Shown here: positions 9,230 to 18,856 of the stretch, piece after piece
How positions within the stretch are numbered: the stretch's first letter is position 1
Layout of the letters: each line of letters starts with the position of its first letter
From: Flavobacterium sp. HBTb2-11-1
GTDB taxonomy: Bacteria; Bacteroidota; Bacteroidia; Flavobacteriales; Flavobacteriaceae
Assembly (NCBI RefSeq): GCF_009826975.1
Contig: NZ_WUMO01000007.1
Span: 248,001 to 312,000 of the forward strand
Length of the DNA stretch: 64,000 nucleotides
Direction: 5' to 3'
Position numbers and translations under genes: made by a program
The notes under the pieces: generated by a model
Database searches by the model: none
Told to the model about the DNA's origin: nothing
Seen by the model: the letters and a program-made list of their open reading frames with translations, nothing else

Positions 9230-11500
9230 ATGAATAACATTAAGAACTCTCTATTCTACGTAACAATTATTGGTGGTTTTACAGCGCTGATATATTGGGT
9301 AATTTCAAAAGGCGCCGCATTAGAAGTGGGGCGAAATATTGTAAAGAAAAGTGTTGAAAGCAACCATTGGAAAGACTTTCTGCATTCTATGGTCGATAAC
9401 CTGCAGCATCCTTTGGCTATTTTATTGGCGCAGATTGTTACCATTATTTTAGTTGCACGTTTATTTGGATGGTTTTTTAGAAAAATAGGACAACCGTCTG
9501 TAATTGGCGAAATGATTGCGGGAATTGTGTTGGGGCCATCTTTGGTCGGAATGTATTTTCCGGAGTTTTCAGCGGCTTTATTTCCAAAAGAATCTTTAGG
9601 CAATTTACAGTTTTTAAGCCAAATCGGTTTAATCCTTTTCATGTTTGTTATCGGAATGGAACTGGATTTAAAAGTCCTAAAAAATAAAGCACACGATGCA
9701 GTTGTTATCAGTCACGCTAGTATTGTTATTCCGTTTGCTTTAGGATTGTCATTGGCTTATTTTATTTACGAAATCTATGCTCCGATGGGAGTAGAATTTT
9801 CTTCTTTCGGATTGTTTATGGGGATTGCCATGAGTATTACTGCTTTTCCTGTTTTAGCCAGAATTGTTCAAGAACGCGGCATGCAGAAAACCAAACTTGG
9901 TACTATTGCCATTACTTGTGCCGCTGCAGATGATATTACGGCTTGGTGTATTTTGGCAGTTGTTATTGCAATTGTAAAAGCAGGTTCGCTTGCAAGTTCA
10001 CTGTATGTAATTGCAATGGCGATTTTGTATGTCATTATCATGCTGAAAATCGTTCGTCCATTCTTAAAAAGAGTAGGAGATTTGAATGCGACACGCGAAA
10101 GTTTAAATAAACCAGTAGTTGCCATTTTCTTTATTACGCTTTTAATTTCTGCTTATGCGTCAGAATTAATTGGAATTCACGCTTTGTTTGGGGCTTTTTT
10201 AGCGGGAGCAATTATGCCAGAAAACAACAAATTCAGAAACATATTTATTGAAAAAGTTGAAGACGTTTCGATTATTGTGCTATTGCCATTGTTTTTCGTA
10301 TTTACAGGTTTACGTACCCAAATCGGATTATTGAATGACCCTGAATTATGGAAAATTACCGGTCTGATTATTTTAGTTGCCGTAGTTGGAAAATTCTTCG
10401 GAAGCGCATTGGCAGCAAAATTCATGGGGCAAAACTGGAAAGACAGTTTGTCAATCGGTGCTTTGATGAATACTAGAGGTCTGATGGAATTGGTGGTCTT
10501 GAATATTGGTTATGATCTAGGGGTATTGTCGACAGAGATTTTTACTATGATGGTCATTATGGCTTTGGTGACCACTTTTATGACAGGTCCGGCATTAGAT
10601 TTTATCGGATTTATTTTTAAAGATAAAACTACAGCAGTTCCAGAAGAAATTGGAACTAAAAGCAAGTATAAAATTCTGCTTTCGTTTGCAACTCCAGAAA
10701 AGGGAAAAAAATTGCTTCAAATTGCCAATAGTTTAGTTAAAAAGCAAGGGGATAATTCTATTGTAACCGCAATGCATTTGTCTTTAAGTACAGAAGTGCA
10801 TTCTTTTGACATTAAAGAACATGAACGCAAAATGTTGGTTCCTGTAATTGAAGAGTCACAGCGTCTGAATCAGAATGTGGTAAGTTTGTTTAAAGTTTCA
10901 AATGATATTGACTCGGATATTATCGATACTGCAAATCAAGGAGAGTATGATTTACTGTTGATTGGTTTAGGACAATCTATTTTTGACGGAACGCTGCTTG
11001 GAAAAATTCTTGGGTTTACAACCAGAATTGTAAATCCAGACCGTTTGATTGATAAATTTACAGGAAAAGAAGGATTGTTTGAGAATTCTCCATTTGATGA
11101 AAGAACACGACATATTATTGCTAAAGCAAAAATGCCAGTTGGAATTTTCATCGAAAAAAATCTAGAAGAGGTTAATCAAGTTTTGATACCTGTTTTTAAT
11201 AAAGAAGATGCTTTTTTAATTGATTATGCTAAAAAACTAATCAATAATAACGGTTCTCAGATTACCGTTTTAGATGCCGGTGGAGAAGTGAAAAATACAA
11301 GAGAGATCCAGGAAACCATTCGTTCTATTGAACAGATTGCGCCAAATCATATCATGATTATGCACGACAGAACATTGAAGAAAGAATTTTTAGAAAGCCA
11401 GGACTTGATGATTATAAGTCTGGAAAGCTGGAAAAAACTAATAGAATCTCAAAGTATTTGGCTGAATAATTCGCCTTCGGTTTTAATTTTGAAACCATAA
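9230..11500 (+). CDS. Cation/proton antiporter, CPA2 family
   Basis: An inner-membrane monovalent cation:proton antiporter of the KefB/NhaS-like CPA2 family. The 756-residue protein has an unusual N-terminal helix (about 10-30) before the family's repeat of about 12 helices (about 70-450), with the double Asp of CPA transporters in ITCAAADDITAW and a helix-breaking motif in FPVLARIVQERG. The C-terminal 300 residues are soluble and look like tandem UspA-like domains (KYKILLSFATPEKGKKL; MPVGIFIEKNLEEVNQVLIPVF), a likely regulatory unit. The ATG at 9230 was chosen over the upstream TTG at 9170, whose extension is Cys-rich and lacks family character. The ion (K+ or Na+) cannot be told from sequence. 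Confidence 0.88.
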   Translation: MNNIKNSLFYVTIIGGFTALIYWVISKGAALEVGRNIVKKSVESNHWKDFLHSMVDNLQHPLAILLAQIVTIILVARLFGWFFRKIGQPSVIGEMIAGIVLGPSLVGMYFPEFSAALFPKESLGNLQFLSQIGLILFMFVIGMELDLKVLKNKAHDAVVISHASIVIPFALGLSLAYFIYEIYAPMGVEFSSFGLFMGIAMSITAFPVLARIVQERGMQKTKLGTIAITCAAADDITAWCILAVVIAIVKAGSLASSLYVIAMAILYVIIMLKIVRPFLKRVGDLNATRESLNKPVVAIFFITLLISAYASELIGIHALFGAFLAGAIMPENNKFRNIFIEKVEDVSIIVLLPLFFVFTGLRTQIGLLNDPELWKITGLIILVAVVGKFFGSALAAKFMGQNWKDSLSIGALMNTRGLMELVVLNIGYDLGVLSTEIFTMMVIMALVTTFMTGPALDFIGFIFKDKTTAVPEEIGTKSKYKILLSFATPEKGKKLLQIANSLVKKQGDNSIVTAMHLSLSTEVHSFDIKEHERKMLVPVIEESQRLNQNVVSLFKVSNDIDSDIIDTANQGEYDLLLIGLGQSIFDGTLLGKILGFTTRIVNPDRLIDKFTGKEGLFENSPFDERTRHIIAKAKMPVGIFIEKNLEEVNQVLIPVFNKEDAFLIDYAKKLINNNGSQITVLDAGGEVKNTREIQETIRSIEQIAPNHIMIMHDRTLKKEFLESQDLMIISLESWKKLIESQSIWLNNSPSVLILKP

Positions 11501-11524
11501 GCTTTTTGAAATTCCAAAATTTTA

Positions 11525-11570
11525 AAATCCCAAAATCCAATTTTACTGATTGGAATTTGGGATTTTTTTT
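11525..11570 (+). terminator. Terminator of the antiporter gene
   Basis: Long stem AAATCCCAAAATCCAAT / ATTGGAATTTGGGATTT followed by a T-run, 25 nt after the antiporter stop. The TCCAAA/TTTGGA arm sequence is reused at several other terminators in this window. Confidence 0.8.
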
Positions 11571-11572
11571 TA

Positions 11573-11712
11573 GCCACGAATTCACGAATTTTAATGAATT
11601 TCTTTATGCGGTACTTGTCAATAAATTTCACAAATTAACCTAGAGGTAATTCGTGAAATTCATCGGTAAAATTTTCGTAAAGTTTTAGTGGGTAAATTTG
11701 TGAATTCGTGGC
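11573..11712. repeat. Inverted repeat with GCCACGAATTCACGAATTT ends
   Basis: A 140-nt element bounded by GCCACGAATTCACGAATTT and AAATTTGTGAATTCGTGGC. Related elements are at 63350-63407 and, with GCCACAGATT ends, at 19917-19978. It is non-coding and lies between convergent genes. Confidence 0.75.
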
Positions 11713-11733
11713 GAAAAAAAATGAATTTTAAAA

Positions 11734-14229
11734 TTAAAGTCCCAGGTCAAGAACATAAGAAATCTTAACCGCGATATTGTCTTCAAACCTCATTAACTGA
11801 TTTGGTCCGTATCTGTAGAATCCGCCCAAACCAAAACCTTTAAAGATTCGGTTCAATTCTAATCCCGATTCAAAATAACCTTTGTCAAGCGTTTTGTATG
11901 CTGGACCAACATGCTGTTCTGGTTTTTCCATGTTTCCCCAGGCCATTCTAGTAACTAAAACCAATGACGGACGAACTTGTTTCATAATTTTGATTCGGTC
12001 AAAACCATGTTTAATTTGAAACATTAAATATTGGCTCGAAAAGAACTCGTTAAAAAACATGGTTTCAAAAGCATTTCTTCCCGCAAAAGTGATACGCTGT
12101 ACGACAGTTTCTTTTGTTAAGTTGTTTGGTGCTGTATTGTACAAATGCGTAATAGGCACATCTCCCATTGCCAAACCTCCCTGTAAAAGTAAACTTGTTT
12201 TCTGACGGTTTAGGTACTGTTTTTCGTATTCGACCTTAAAATCTATTTTGCTAAAAGTAAAATCATTGTCAAAAACATTTGGCAAAGATTGTGTGTATTG
12301 GAAAGTAAACCTCGGAAATTTTTTATCGCTTTCAGTTCTTCCAGTTGGAGTTTGCATATAATTACTAAATGGCGCCCAAACAATAGAAAGCATTGCCGTG
12401 GTCATGGTATAATTAGAATACAGTTTTCCGTTTAGGTTATAGAGATAATCAAATTTTGGTTCAATATAATTTCTCGAAAGTTCTAAAACAGCCTCGGTTT
12501 TCGGAATAAATTTGGTTTGAATATTGGTACGCCATCCTATATACTCGTAAAAGGTACTAATGTTTATTGGGCGCGGATCATAAATTTTAAAAACACGTTT
12601 GTCAACAGAAAAAACAGTACTTGCAATTTCTCGCACATCGTCAGTATAATAACCGTTAAACCAAGTGTTGGTGTGTTTGTCTAATAAAACGCCACCACCG
12701 ACGCTATATTTAAAAACACCATCTTTTGTTCCGTAAGCGCCGTAGCCTTCAACACGAAAATACTTATACAAGCGGTCATTTGTGATACCGCCTACACCAA
12801 GACGAAAGCCTTCGTAATTGTTATAACTTATAATCTTTTTCAGATCCAAATCGACAGGACCAATCGGATAGAAACCATTAATAATTTTTCGGCCAATGCC
12901 TAAACGTTTTTCAATTCTATTTCGAACAGAAAGGCTGTCGAGCAATAAATAGGTTTTTTGGCTTTTTTGATCGAGATTTTCTTTTCGGTAAGCTTCCCAG
13001 AAACTTTCAGGCTTTTTGGCCGCATCGTCTTTTATTTCAATATAAAGCGAAGGATTTTTTATGGGAGTGTCGGTATTTACACGAACATCAAAACTATTGC
13101 TTTCAGAAAGCAGATAGGTGAAATCTGAAGCTACTTTTTTTCTGCGTTCGTAATTATCTTCAACATCTCCGTCAAATTGAATGGTTCCTCCTAAAATACG
13201 AATATCGTCGTCATTTTTTCCTTTGACGATTTTAAAAGTGGTATTGCTCTGAAACCAGATTTTTTCTTTCGGAATATATTCAAATTCATGAATACCGCTA
13301 ATGTCCAAAACGCTTTTAATTCTCATTACGGCTTTCGCGACAGCGTAATTTTCTTTGTCAATATATAAAACCCCTTCCAGTCCAGAAGCTCTGTGTTTTG
13401 ATTTGTTTTTAAAATAAATCATGTACGCATCACGACCTTTTATACTTACGGTATCTAACAGTTTGTAATTGTAGCTTAAAGGAGCATTTTTAGAAATCGG
13501 ATTTTCGTACTTGGTTTCGAACAATTCGTATTTAGGATCGTAAATCGAAATAGATTGAAGGTTGAAAGCAAGTACTTCGTAAATCGGCTGTTTGAAGCCA
13601 GCGATTTTTGTGCCTAGAACCGTTTCTTTTAGTTTGTTATTTCCGAACTGATATTGAGAAACTTTTTCGGTCTGAAATAAGTGCTGTTTGCTTACAATTT
13701 CTTTAAACTTATAATCGGAAGAATCTATGTTGATGATTTTTTTGTTTAAATCTTTGTACGCAGCTGAAGTGTCAATGCGCCCATCAATCGAATCTGGATT
13801 GGCGGTTACGATGAGCTTGTTATAGGTTTTGTATTCAAAATTGTTGAGCTTTTTCTGCGGATCGTTCGTTGCTTTATTGGCAATAACTTTTTTTATTATC
13901 GAAAGTGCTGGATTTTCATTAGAAACCACCACTTCCTTTAAATCATCGGTCTGCTGTAAAAGCGAAATCGAATAAAAGGTTTTGCTGTTGATTAAAGCAA
14001 TAGTTTTCGGCTGGAAACCTATATAAGAAACCGTAAGTGATGTCGCAGAGGAACTGATTTTAAAAATAAATTTTCCGTCAACATCTGTAATTGTATTATT
14101 GTTTTCTGAGGTGGTAATGGTGGCAAACGGAAGAGGTTTGCTGTTTGAATCGGTTACGATTCCGTTTATTTGAATTTGCGCCTGAAGAGTAAGCGTAAAA
14201 AACAAAGTCAAAAAACAAAATAGCTTCAT
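11734..14229 (-). CDS. Carboxypeptidase-like and DUF5686 outer-membrane protein
   Basis: A large surface protein of Bacteroidota. The 831 residues comprise a signal peptide (1-18, ending LQAQ), a carboxypeptidase-like regulatory domain (about 20-100, INGIVTDSNSKPLPFATI to TVSYIGFQPK) as in TonB-dependent receptors, and a DUF5686 region filling the rest, rich in beta strands and ending in an aromatic-flanked strand (VKISYVLDLGL) as expected for a barrel. There is no TonB plug domain. Function is unknown for the family. It is transcribed alone, convergent with the antiporter and separated from frr by a terminator. Confidence 0.85.
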   Translation of the reverse strand: MKLFCFLTLFFTLTLQAQIQINGIVTDSNSKPLPFATITTSENNNTITDVDGKFIFKISSSATSLTVSYIGFQPKTIALINSKTFYSISLLQQTDDLKEVVVSNENPALSIIKKVIANKATNDPQKKLNNFEYKTYNKLIVTANPDSIDGRIDTSAAYKDLNKKIINIDSSDYKFKEIVSKQHLFQTEKVSQYQFGNNKLKETVLGTKIAGFKQPIYEVLAFNLQSISIYDPKYELFETKYENPISKNAPLSYNYKLLDTVSIKGRDAYMIYFKNKSKHRASGLEGVLYIDKENYAVAKAVMRIKSVLDISGIHEFEYIPKEKIWFQSNTTFKIVKGKNDDDIRILGGTIQFDGDVEDNYERRKKVASDFTYLLSESNSFDVRVNTDTPIKNPSLYIEIKDDAAKKPESFWEAYRKENLDQKSQKTYLLLDSLSVRNRIEKRLGIGRKIINGFYPIGPVDLDLKKIISYNNYEGFRLGVGGITNDRLYKYFRVEGYGAYGTKDGVFKYSVGGGVLLDKHTNTWFNGYYTDDVREIASTVFSVDKRVFKIYDPRPINISTFYEYIGWRTNIQTKFIPKTEAVLELSRNYIEPKFDYLYNLNGKLYSNYTMTTAMLSIVWAPFSNYMQTPTGRTESDKKFPRFTFQYTQSLPNVFDNDFTFSKIDFKVEYEKQYLNRQKTSLLLQGGLAMGDVPITHLYNTAPNNLTKETVVQRITFAGRNAFETMFFNEFFSSQYLMFQIKHGFDRIKIMKQVRPSLVLVTRMAWGNMEKPEQHVGPAYKTLDKGYFESGLELNRIFKGFGLGGFYRYGPNQLMRFEDNIAVKISYVLDLGL

Positions 14230-14290
14230 ACAGAATGATATAGTTTCAAAAACGAAAAGAAATTAATTTTCGTATGCAAAAATAGCAATA

Positions 14291-14330
14291 AAAAAATCCG
14301 TCTAGTGCAATAAACCAGACGGATTTTTAT
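14291..14330 (-). terminator. Terminator downstream of frr
   Basis: Stem AAAAATCCGTCT / AGACGGATTTTT with a 16-nt loop, 19 nt past the frr stop, with T-rich flanks on both sides. Confidence 0.8.
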
Positions 14331-14348
14331 TTTATAATCAAAACTTAC

Positions 14349-14912
14349 TTATACTTTCATGATTTCAGCTTCTTTTGCAGCCAATAACTCATCAATTTTT
14401 TTAATGTAAGCATTTGTCAAGTTCTGAACTTCTTCTTCTGCAGATTTACAGATGTCTTCTGAAGTTCCTTCTTTTTCCAATTTTTTGATATCAGTATTCG
14501 CATCTTTACGAGAATTGCGGATACCAATTTTAGCATCTTCAGCTTCAGCTTTTGCTTGTTTTGCTAAATCACGGCGACGCTCTTCTGTCAAAGGCGGAAC
14601 ACTGATGATGATAACGTCTCCGTTATTCATTGGGTTAAAACCAATGTTAGCGATTAAGATTGCTTTTTCAATAACAGAAAGCATATTTTTTTCAAATGGC
14701 TGTAATGTAATTGTTCTAGCATCTGGAACGCTGATTTTAGATACTTGAGAAAGTGGTGTAGAAGAACCGTAATAATCTACAAAAACACCTCCAAGCATAG
14801 CTGGAGAAGCTTTCCCTGCACGAATATTCAGAAATTCTTTCTCTAAGTGTGCAATAGTACCATTCATTGATTCCTCAGTACTTTCTAAAATAAAGTCTAT
14901 TTCTTCAGTCAT
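14349..14912 (-). CDS. frr: Ribosome recycling factor
   Basis: Releases ribosomes from mRNA after termination together with EF-G. The 187-residue length is normal for the family and the conserved segments are present: NIRAGKASPAML, the loop region VSVPPLTEERRRDLAKQAK and C-terminal coiled helices. It is 158 nt downstream of pyrH on the same strand, the order found in most bacteria (pyrH-frr). The spacer holds AT-rich inverted repeats of the TTAGA type, so cotranscription is likely but not certain. Confidence 0.97.
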   Translation of the reverse strand: MTEEIDFILESTEESMNGTIAHLEKEFLNIRAGKASPAMLGGVFVDYYGSSTPLSQVSKISVPDARTITLQPFEKNMLSVIEKAILIANIGFNPMNNGDVIIISVPPLTEERRRDLAKQAKAEAEDAKIGIRNSRKDANTDIKKLEKEGTSEDICKSAEEEVQNLTNAYIKKIDELLAAKEAEIMKV

Positions 14913-15070
14913 TTTGTTTAGATTTTTAGATTGTTAGAAGATTAGATTTTTAGACTATAAAAATAATTTCTTCTAATTTACTAACTAATATTATTTGTTT
15001 TTTGATTGCTTTAATGTTGTGACGAATTTAGAAAATCTAATTATTCTAAAATTCTAACAGTCTAAGCAGT

Positions 15071-15778
15071 CTAGATATTTACTACAGTTCCGATGTTTTC
15101 GCCTTCGCAGATTTTCAAAAGGTTTCCGATTTTATTCATATCAAAAACAACGATTGGCAATTTGTTTTCCTGGCTTAATGTAAATGCAGTGGTATCCATT
15201 ACATTTAATCCTTTTTTGATGACATCGTCAAACGAAATAAAATCAAATTTTACCGCCGAAGCATTTTTTTCTGGATCAGAATCGTAAACACCATCAACAC
15301 GAGTTCCCTTTAGGATAACATCAGCATTGATTTCGATACCTCTTAAAACTGCTGCAGTATCAGTTGTAAAATATGGATTTCCAGTTCCGGCACCAAAAAT
15401 TACAATTCTACCTTTTTCAAGGTGGCGGTCAGCTCTTCTTTTGATATATGGTTCTGCAATAGATTCCATCTTCAAAGCCGTCTGCAGACGCGTTTTCATT
15501 CCTTTATCTTCAAGAGCGCCCTGCAAAGCCATTCCGTTTATTACAGTTGCAAGCATTCCCATATAATCTCCTTGCACTCTGTCCATTCCTGAGCTTGCTC
15601 CGGCAACGCCTCTAAAAATATTTCCTCCTCCAATAACAATAGCAATTTCTACTCCTTTGTCGTGAATCTGCTTGATTTCATCTGCATATTCGCCTAATCT
15701 TTTCGGGTCAATACCGTATTGTAAATCACCCATTAGGGCTTCGCCGCTAAGTTTTAGAAGAATTCTTTTATATTTCAT
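15071..15778 (-). CDS. pyrH: UMP kinase
   Basis: Phosphorylates UMP to UDP in pyrimidine nucleotide synthesis; a hexameric amino-acid-kinase-fold enzyme. The 235 residues show the start [14 protein letters not shown], the glycine loop IGGGNIFRG, the UMP-binding region [27 protein letters not shown] (about 114-140) and a DGVYDSDP motif. It pairs with pyrC elsewhere in the window and with frr directly downstream. A minus-strand TATATTTG (15801-15808) just upstream fits a -7 element, without a clear -33 partner. Confidence 0.97.
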   Translation of the reverse strand: MKYKRILLKLSGEALMGDLQYGIDPKRLGEYADEIKQIHDKGVEIAIVIGGGNIFRGVAGASSGMDRVQGDYMGMLATVINGMALQGALEDKGMKTRLQTALKMESIAEPYIKRRADRHLEKGRIVIFGAGTGNPYFTTDTAAVLRGIEINADVILKGTRVDGVYDSDPEKNASAVKFDFISFDDVIKKGLNVMDTTAFTLSQENKLPIVVFDMNKIGNLLKICEGENIGTVVNI

Positions 15779-15971
15779 GTGTGTGTTGCGTTAATTTGTG
15801 CAAATATAGACATATTCTGATTTTTAAAAATAATGTTTGCAAAAAATTAATTCTTGCTTCAATTTAAGGTTTAAAACGGCATTATGGCTATTTAATTTTA
15901 AATGTGACAAATGTCATTTTTACAGTCTTTCGAAAATTCGTATTTTTATTGTATCCTAAAAATGAAAAAAT

Positions 15972-16589
15972 ATGAAAAGCATCGTAGCCAAAGCATTATT
16001 CAATAGCCATTCTTATGCTGAATACAGAAAATTAGTAACCGATTTGTTGACCGAGGGAAAATCAACAGGAAACGAACAATCTGAAAGTCTTACCAATTAT
16101 TCTAAATTGAATGAAGCCAGAATGAACAGGCTGGAAAAAACGATTACTATTTCAGATGCCATTTCAGAGAAACTTCAACACTTAGACAATCATTACATCT
16201 GGCTTGTGCTTTCAGAAGGGTGGTGTGGAGATGCAGCGCAGATACTTCCAATTTTAAACAAAATGGCTTTGGCTTCTAATAAAAGAATCGATTTGAGAAT
16301 TGCATTGCGCGATGAAAATGACGATTTGATGAGCCATTATTTGACCAACGGCGGAAGAGCAATTCCAAAAGTAATTGTAATTTGCAAAGAAGCTGGAATT
16401 GTACGCGCTGATTGGGGACCAAGACCAAAAGGAGCAACCGAATTAATGGAAAAACATAAAAGAGAGGTTGGCGCTATCGACGAAAAAATAAAAACCGATC
16501 TACAATTATGGTATTTAGCCGATAAAGGAATTTCGGTTCAGGAAGAACTAGTCGAAATCATGGAAAATATCAAATATAATCGCCTTTAA
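15972..16589 (+). CDS. Thioredoxin-fold family protein
   Basis: A 205-residue cytoplasmic protein with an N-terminal helical region and a thioredoxin-like core around residue 75 (WLVLSEGWCGDAAQILPIL), ending in a helical tail. The usual CxxC is reduced to WCGD: the second Cys is replaced by Asp, so classic dithiol exchange is not possible. A cis-Pro candidate is present (RAIPKVIVI). Family members are annotated simply as thioredoxin family proteins in Flavobacteria. Monocistronic, divergent from pyrH. Confidence 0.8.
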   Translation: MKSIVAKALFNSHSYAEYRKLVTDLLTEGKSTGNEQSESLTNYSKLNEARMNRLEKTITISDAISEKLQHLDNHYIWLVLSEGWCGDAAQILPILNKMALASNKRIDLRIALRDENDDLMSHYLTNGGRAIPKVIVICKEAGIVRADWGPRPKGATELMEKHKREVGAIDEKIKTDLQLWYLADKGISVQEELVEIMENIKYNRL

Positions 16590-16646
16590 TTAGATTAATG
16601 TGTTGATAAACAGTATTATTGGTTGATAAAATTATCTTAAAGTCTT

Positions 16647-16675
16647 TTTGTCTTCATAAGAATTTCGTAACTTAG
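16647..16675 (+). promoter_or_regulatory. Possible promoter of a small transcript
   Basis: TTTG at 16647-16650, a 17-nt spacer, then TAACTTAG, which matches TAnnTTTG at all but one position. It would start an RNA near 16682 that runs through the 25-codon frame to the terminator at 16882-16916. Moderate support only. Confidence 0.35.
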
Positions 16676-16761
16676 TGAAAGTAACCCACTTCTATTATAA
16701 CTTTCAGATTTACTCTTTTTATTGGTGTTTATTTAATGTCTCACAATTAAAAAATGCTATT

Positions 16762-16839
16762 ATGAAAAAGTTATTCGAAAGGTTTTATGATTTCTTTTCT
16801 AAATTTTTGTTTGGAGGGAAAAATGTGCCTCACTATTAA
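16762..16839 (+). CDS. Possible 25-residue peptide
   Basis: An ATG frame of 25 codons starting MKKLFERFYDFFSKF and ending GKNVPHY. The first 18 residues form an amphipathic helix with Phe/Leu on one face and Lys/Arg/Glu on the other. It sits in a 336-nt gap with its own possible promoter and a + strand terminator 43 nt after the stop. No Shine-Dalgarno site is expected in this group. It could equally be a non-coding RNA with a chance frame. No known family recognised. Confidence 0.4.
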   Translation: MKKLFERFYDFFSKFLFGGKNVPHY

Positions 16840-16881
16840 AATGAGATGAGTATGGAATAAAATTACTTTCTTAAGAGCTTG

Positions 16882-16916
16882 GCACATTACTTTCAAACAA
16901 TGTAATGTGCTTTTTT
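16882..16916 (+). terminator. Terminator pointing rightwards
   Basis: Stem GCACATTAC / GTAATGTGC with an 11-nt loop, followed by six T on the + strand. Read from truB (minus strand) there is no T-run after the stem, so the polarity favours a + strand transcript, most simply the small unit at 16680-16840. Confidence 0.7.
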
Positions 16917-16925
16917 ATTTTTTAG

Positions 16926-17615
16926 CTATTTAAAACTTTCTTCAAACAAAGTAATGTCAATAGCATTTTTTACATCGTACTCGCCAATTTTAGTTCGGCG
17001 TAAAACGGTTAAATGCGAACCTGAATTCATTGCTTTTCCAAAATCGTAAGCAAGAGAACGAATGTAAGTTCCTTTAGAACAAACTACTCTAAAATCGACT
17101 TCTGGTAATGCAATTCTCGTGATTTCAAATTCGTGAATAGTAGTTTTTCTGCTTTCAATTTCTATTGATTCTCCCGCACGCGCATGTTCATATAGACGAA
17201 CACCATCTTTTTTAATGGCAGAAAAGATTGGTGGTTTTTGGTCGATTTCACCTAAAAATTGCTTTACAGTTTCATGAATCAAATCTTCATTGATATGGTC
17301 TGTTGGAAAAGTTTGATCGATTTCAGTTTCCAAATCATACGATGGAGTAGTAGCACCGATATAAAACGTTCCTGTGTATTCTTTTGCTTGACCTTGAAGT
17401 TCAGAAATCTTTTTAGTGAATTTTCCAGTGCAGATCAATAAAAGACCGGTAGCCAAAGGATCTAAAGTTCCCGCATGGCCAATTTTGAACTTTTTCGGAA
17501 GTCCGACTTTATTAATTAAAAGGTATTTTAATTTGTTGACAGCTTGAAATGAACTCCATTTTAAAGGTTTGTCAATCAATAAAACCTGCCCTTCTAAATA
17601 TTCTTCGGGTGTCAT
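16926..17615 (-). CDS. truB: tRNA pseudouridine-55 synthase
   Basis: Makes pseudouridine 55 in the T-loop of tRNAs. The 229 residues show the catalytic motif GHAGTLDPLATGLLLICTG with the nucleophilic Asp (about residue 52), YTGTFYIGATTPSYD, and the RVVCSKGTYIRSLAYDFG motif. The protein lacks the C-terminal PUA extension of longer homologues, as is usual in this group. The start codon shares its A with the uppP stop (TAATG), which shows tight translational coupling; it is the last gene of the ftsX run. Confidence 0.96.
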   Translation of the reverse strand: MTPEEYLEGQVLLIDKPLKWSSFQAVNKLKYLLINKVGLPKKFKIGHAGTLDPLATGLLLICTGKFTKKISELQGQAKEYTGTFYIGATTPSYDLETEIDQTFPTDHINEDLIHETVKQFLGEIDQKPPIFSAIKKDGVRLYEHARAGESIEIESRKTTIHEFEITRIALPEVDFRVVCSKGTYIRSLAYDFGKAMNSGSHLTVLRRTKIGEYDVKNAIDITLFEESFK

Positions 17616-18412
17616 TATATAATAGTAAGCGGATGAATGAAAAAGTGAATCAATAATAAAATGATTCCGGCAATGATTCGGTAATAACCAAAAACTTTGA
17701 ATCCGTTTTTAGTCAAAAATCCGATGAAAGTTTTTATGGCTAATAATGCTACAGCAAAAGCAACAATATTACCAATAACCAACATGTTTACTTGATCATG
17801 AGACAATTCAAAACCTGCTTTGTAATAGTCATAACATTTTTTTGCAGTCGCGCCCAACATAGTTGGAACCGCTAAGAAAAATGAAAATTCTGCTGCAGAA
17901 GTTCTAGTCAGTTTTTGCGCCATACCCCCAACAATACTTGCTCCGCTTCGAGAAACTCCAGGAATCATAGCAAGACATTGGAATAAACCAATTTTTAAAG
18001 CTTTGGCATACGTAATTTCAGTTGAAACTTCTGGATCGTTTGGTTTGTTAAACCATTCGTCTACTTTTAATAAAATTAAACCTCCAATTAATAGTGAAAT
18101 TGCAACTGTAACTGGGTTTTCTAGTAAACCATCAATAAAATCGCTTAATAACAATCCTAAAACTACTGCAGGGATAAACGCAACTAAAAGTTTAAAATAG
18201 AAATCAAAAGTTTGAAAGAAACGTTTGAAGTATAAGATTACAACCGAAAGTATCGCGCCAAGCTGAATTACAATGGTAAAAAGTTTAGTGAAATCGTCAT
18301 GTGCGATTCCGAAAAAAGAAGAAGCAATAATCATATGTCCTGTAGAAGAAACAGGCAAAAATTCTGTGATTCCTTCAATAATAGCAAGAACAATAGCTTG
18401 TAATGTGTTCAT
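17615..18412 (-). CDS. uppP: Undecaprenyl-diphosphatase
   Basis: An inner-membrane phosphatase that recycles undecaprenyl pyrophosphate to the monophosphate lipid carrier used for peptidoglycan and polysaccharide export; overexpression is known to give bacitracin resistance. The 265 residues carry both signature motifs, [13 protein letters not shown] (about 14-26) and [14 protein letters not shown] (about 151-164), within about eight hydrophobic helices. The gene sits between the DUF3098 gene and truB, and touches truB. Confidence 0.96.
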   Translation of the reverse strand: MNTLQAIVLAIIEGITEFLPVSSTGHMIIASSFFGIAHDDFTKLFTIVIQLGAILSVVILYFKRFFQTFDFYFKLLVAFIPAVVLGLLLSDFIDGLLENPVTVAISLLIGGLILLKVDEWFNKPNDPEVSTEITYAKALKIGLFQCLAMIPGVSRSGASIVGGMAQKLTRTSAAEFSFFLAVPTMLGATAKKCYDYYKAGFELSHDQVNMLVIGNIVAFAVALLAIKTFIGFLTKNGFKVFGYYRIIAGIILLLIHFFIHPLTII

Positions 18413-18420
18413 GTAATTGA

Positions 18421-18523
18421 GATTGTTAGATTTTAGACTTCTTAGACTTCTTAGATTTAAAAAGATTAATTTAATAATCTAAAGATCTAAGAAGTCTAAG
18501 CTGTCTAAGAAAGTCTATTTAGA
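18421..18523. repeat. TTAGA-type inverted repeat
   Basis: GATTTTAGACTTCTTAGACTTC on one side is mirrored by GAAGTCTAAGCTGTCTAAGAAAGTC on the other, about 100 nt in total, between the DUF3098 and uppP genes and running a few bases into the former's stop region. Similar TTAGA/TCTAA hairpins lie in the pyrH-frr spacer, before leuS and near 48197-48330. Confidence 0.6.
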
Positions 18524-18772
18524 TTTTTTGAAGATAGAATAAATCGTGATGCCAAAACCGATAAGAACGGTTGTTGGTGCTAAACGAATGCGTCTAAAGC
18601 TGAAAATGTCTTCATTAAAAACATTTGGATCTTTACTTCCTCCGCCAGACATTAAAATAAATCCAAGTGCTATAACCGCAATTCCGATTAATAAGATTTT
18701 GTAATTAATGGCATCAAAAAGGAATTCCTGTTTTTGAACTTGTTGTTCTTCTTTATTTTTATTGTTTTTCAT
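18515..18772 (-). CDS. DUF3098 family membrane protein
   Basis: A small inner-membrane protein of 85 residues with two helices (about 25-43 and 63-80) joined by a Gly/Ser loop (MSGGGSKDP) and a conserved FSFRRIRLAPTTVLIGFG region, which matches DUF3098 as I know it. The ATG at 18772 was chosen because residues before it derive from a repeat (GTCAGCCTGAGCGAAATCGA at 18784). Its fixed place between ftsX and uppP suggests an envelope role, which is inference. Confidence 0.8.
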   Translation of the reverse strand: MKNNKNKEEQQVQKQEFLFDAINYKILLIGIAVIALGFILMSGGGSKDPNVFNEDIFSFRRIRLAPTTVLIGFGITIYSIFKKSK

Positions 18773-18856
18773 TTTTATGTGTTTGTCAGCCTGAGCGAAA
18801 TCGAAGGCATTTTTTTTTAAATCTAAAATCTGCAATCTAAAATCTGCAATCAAAAA

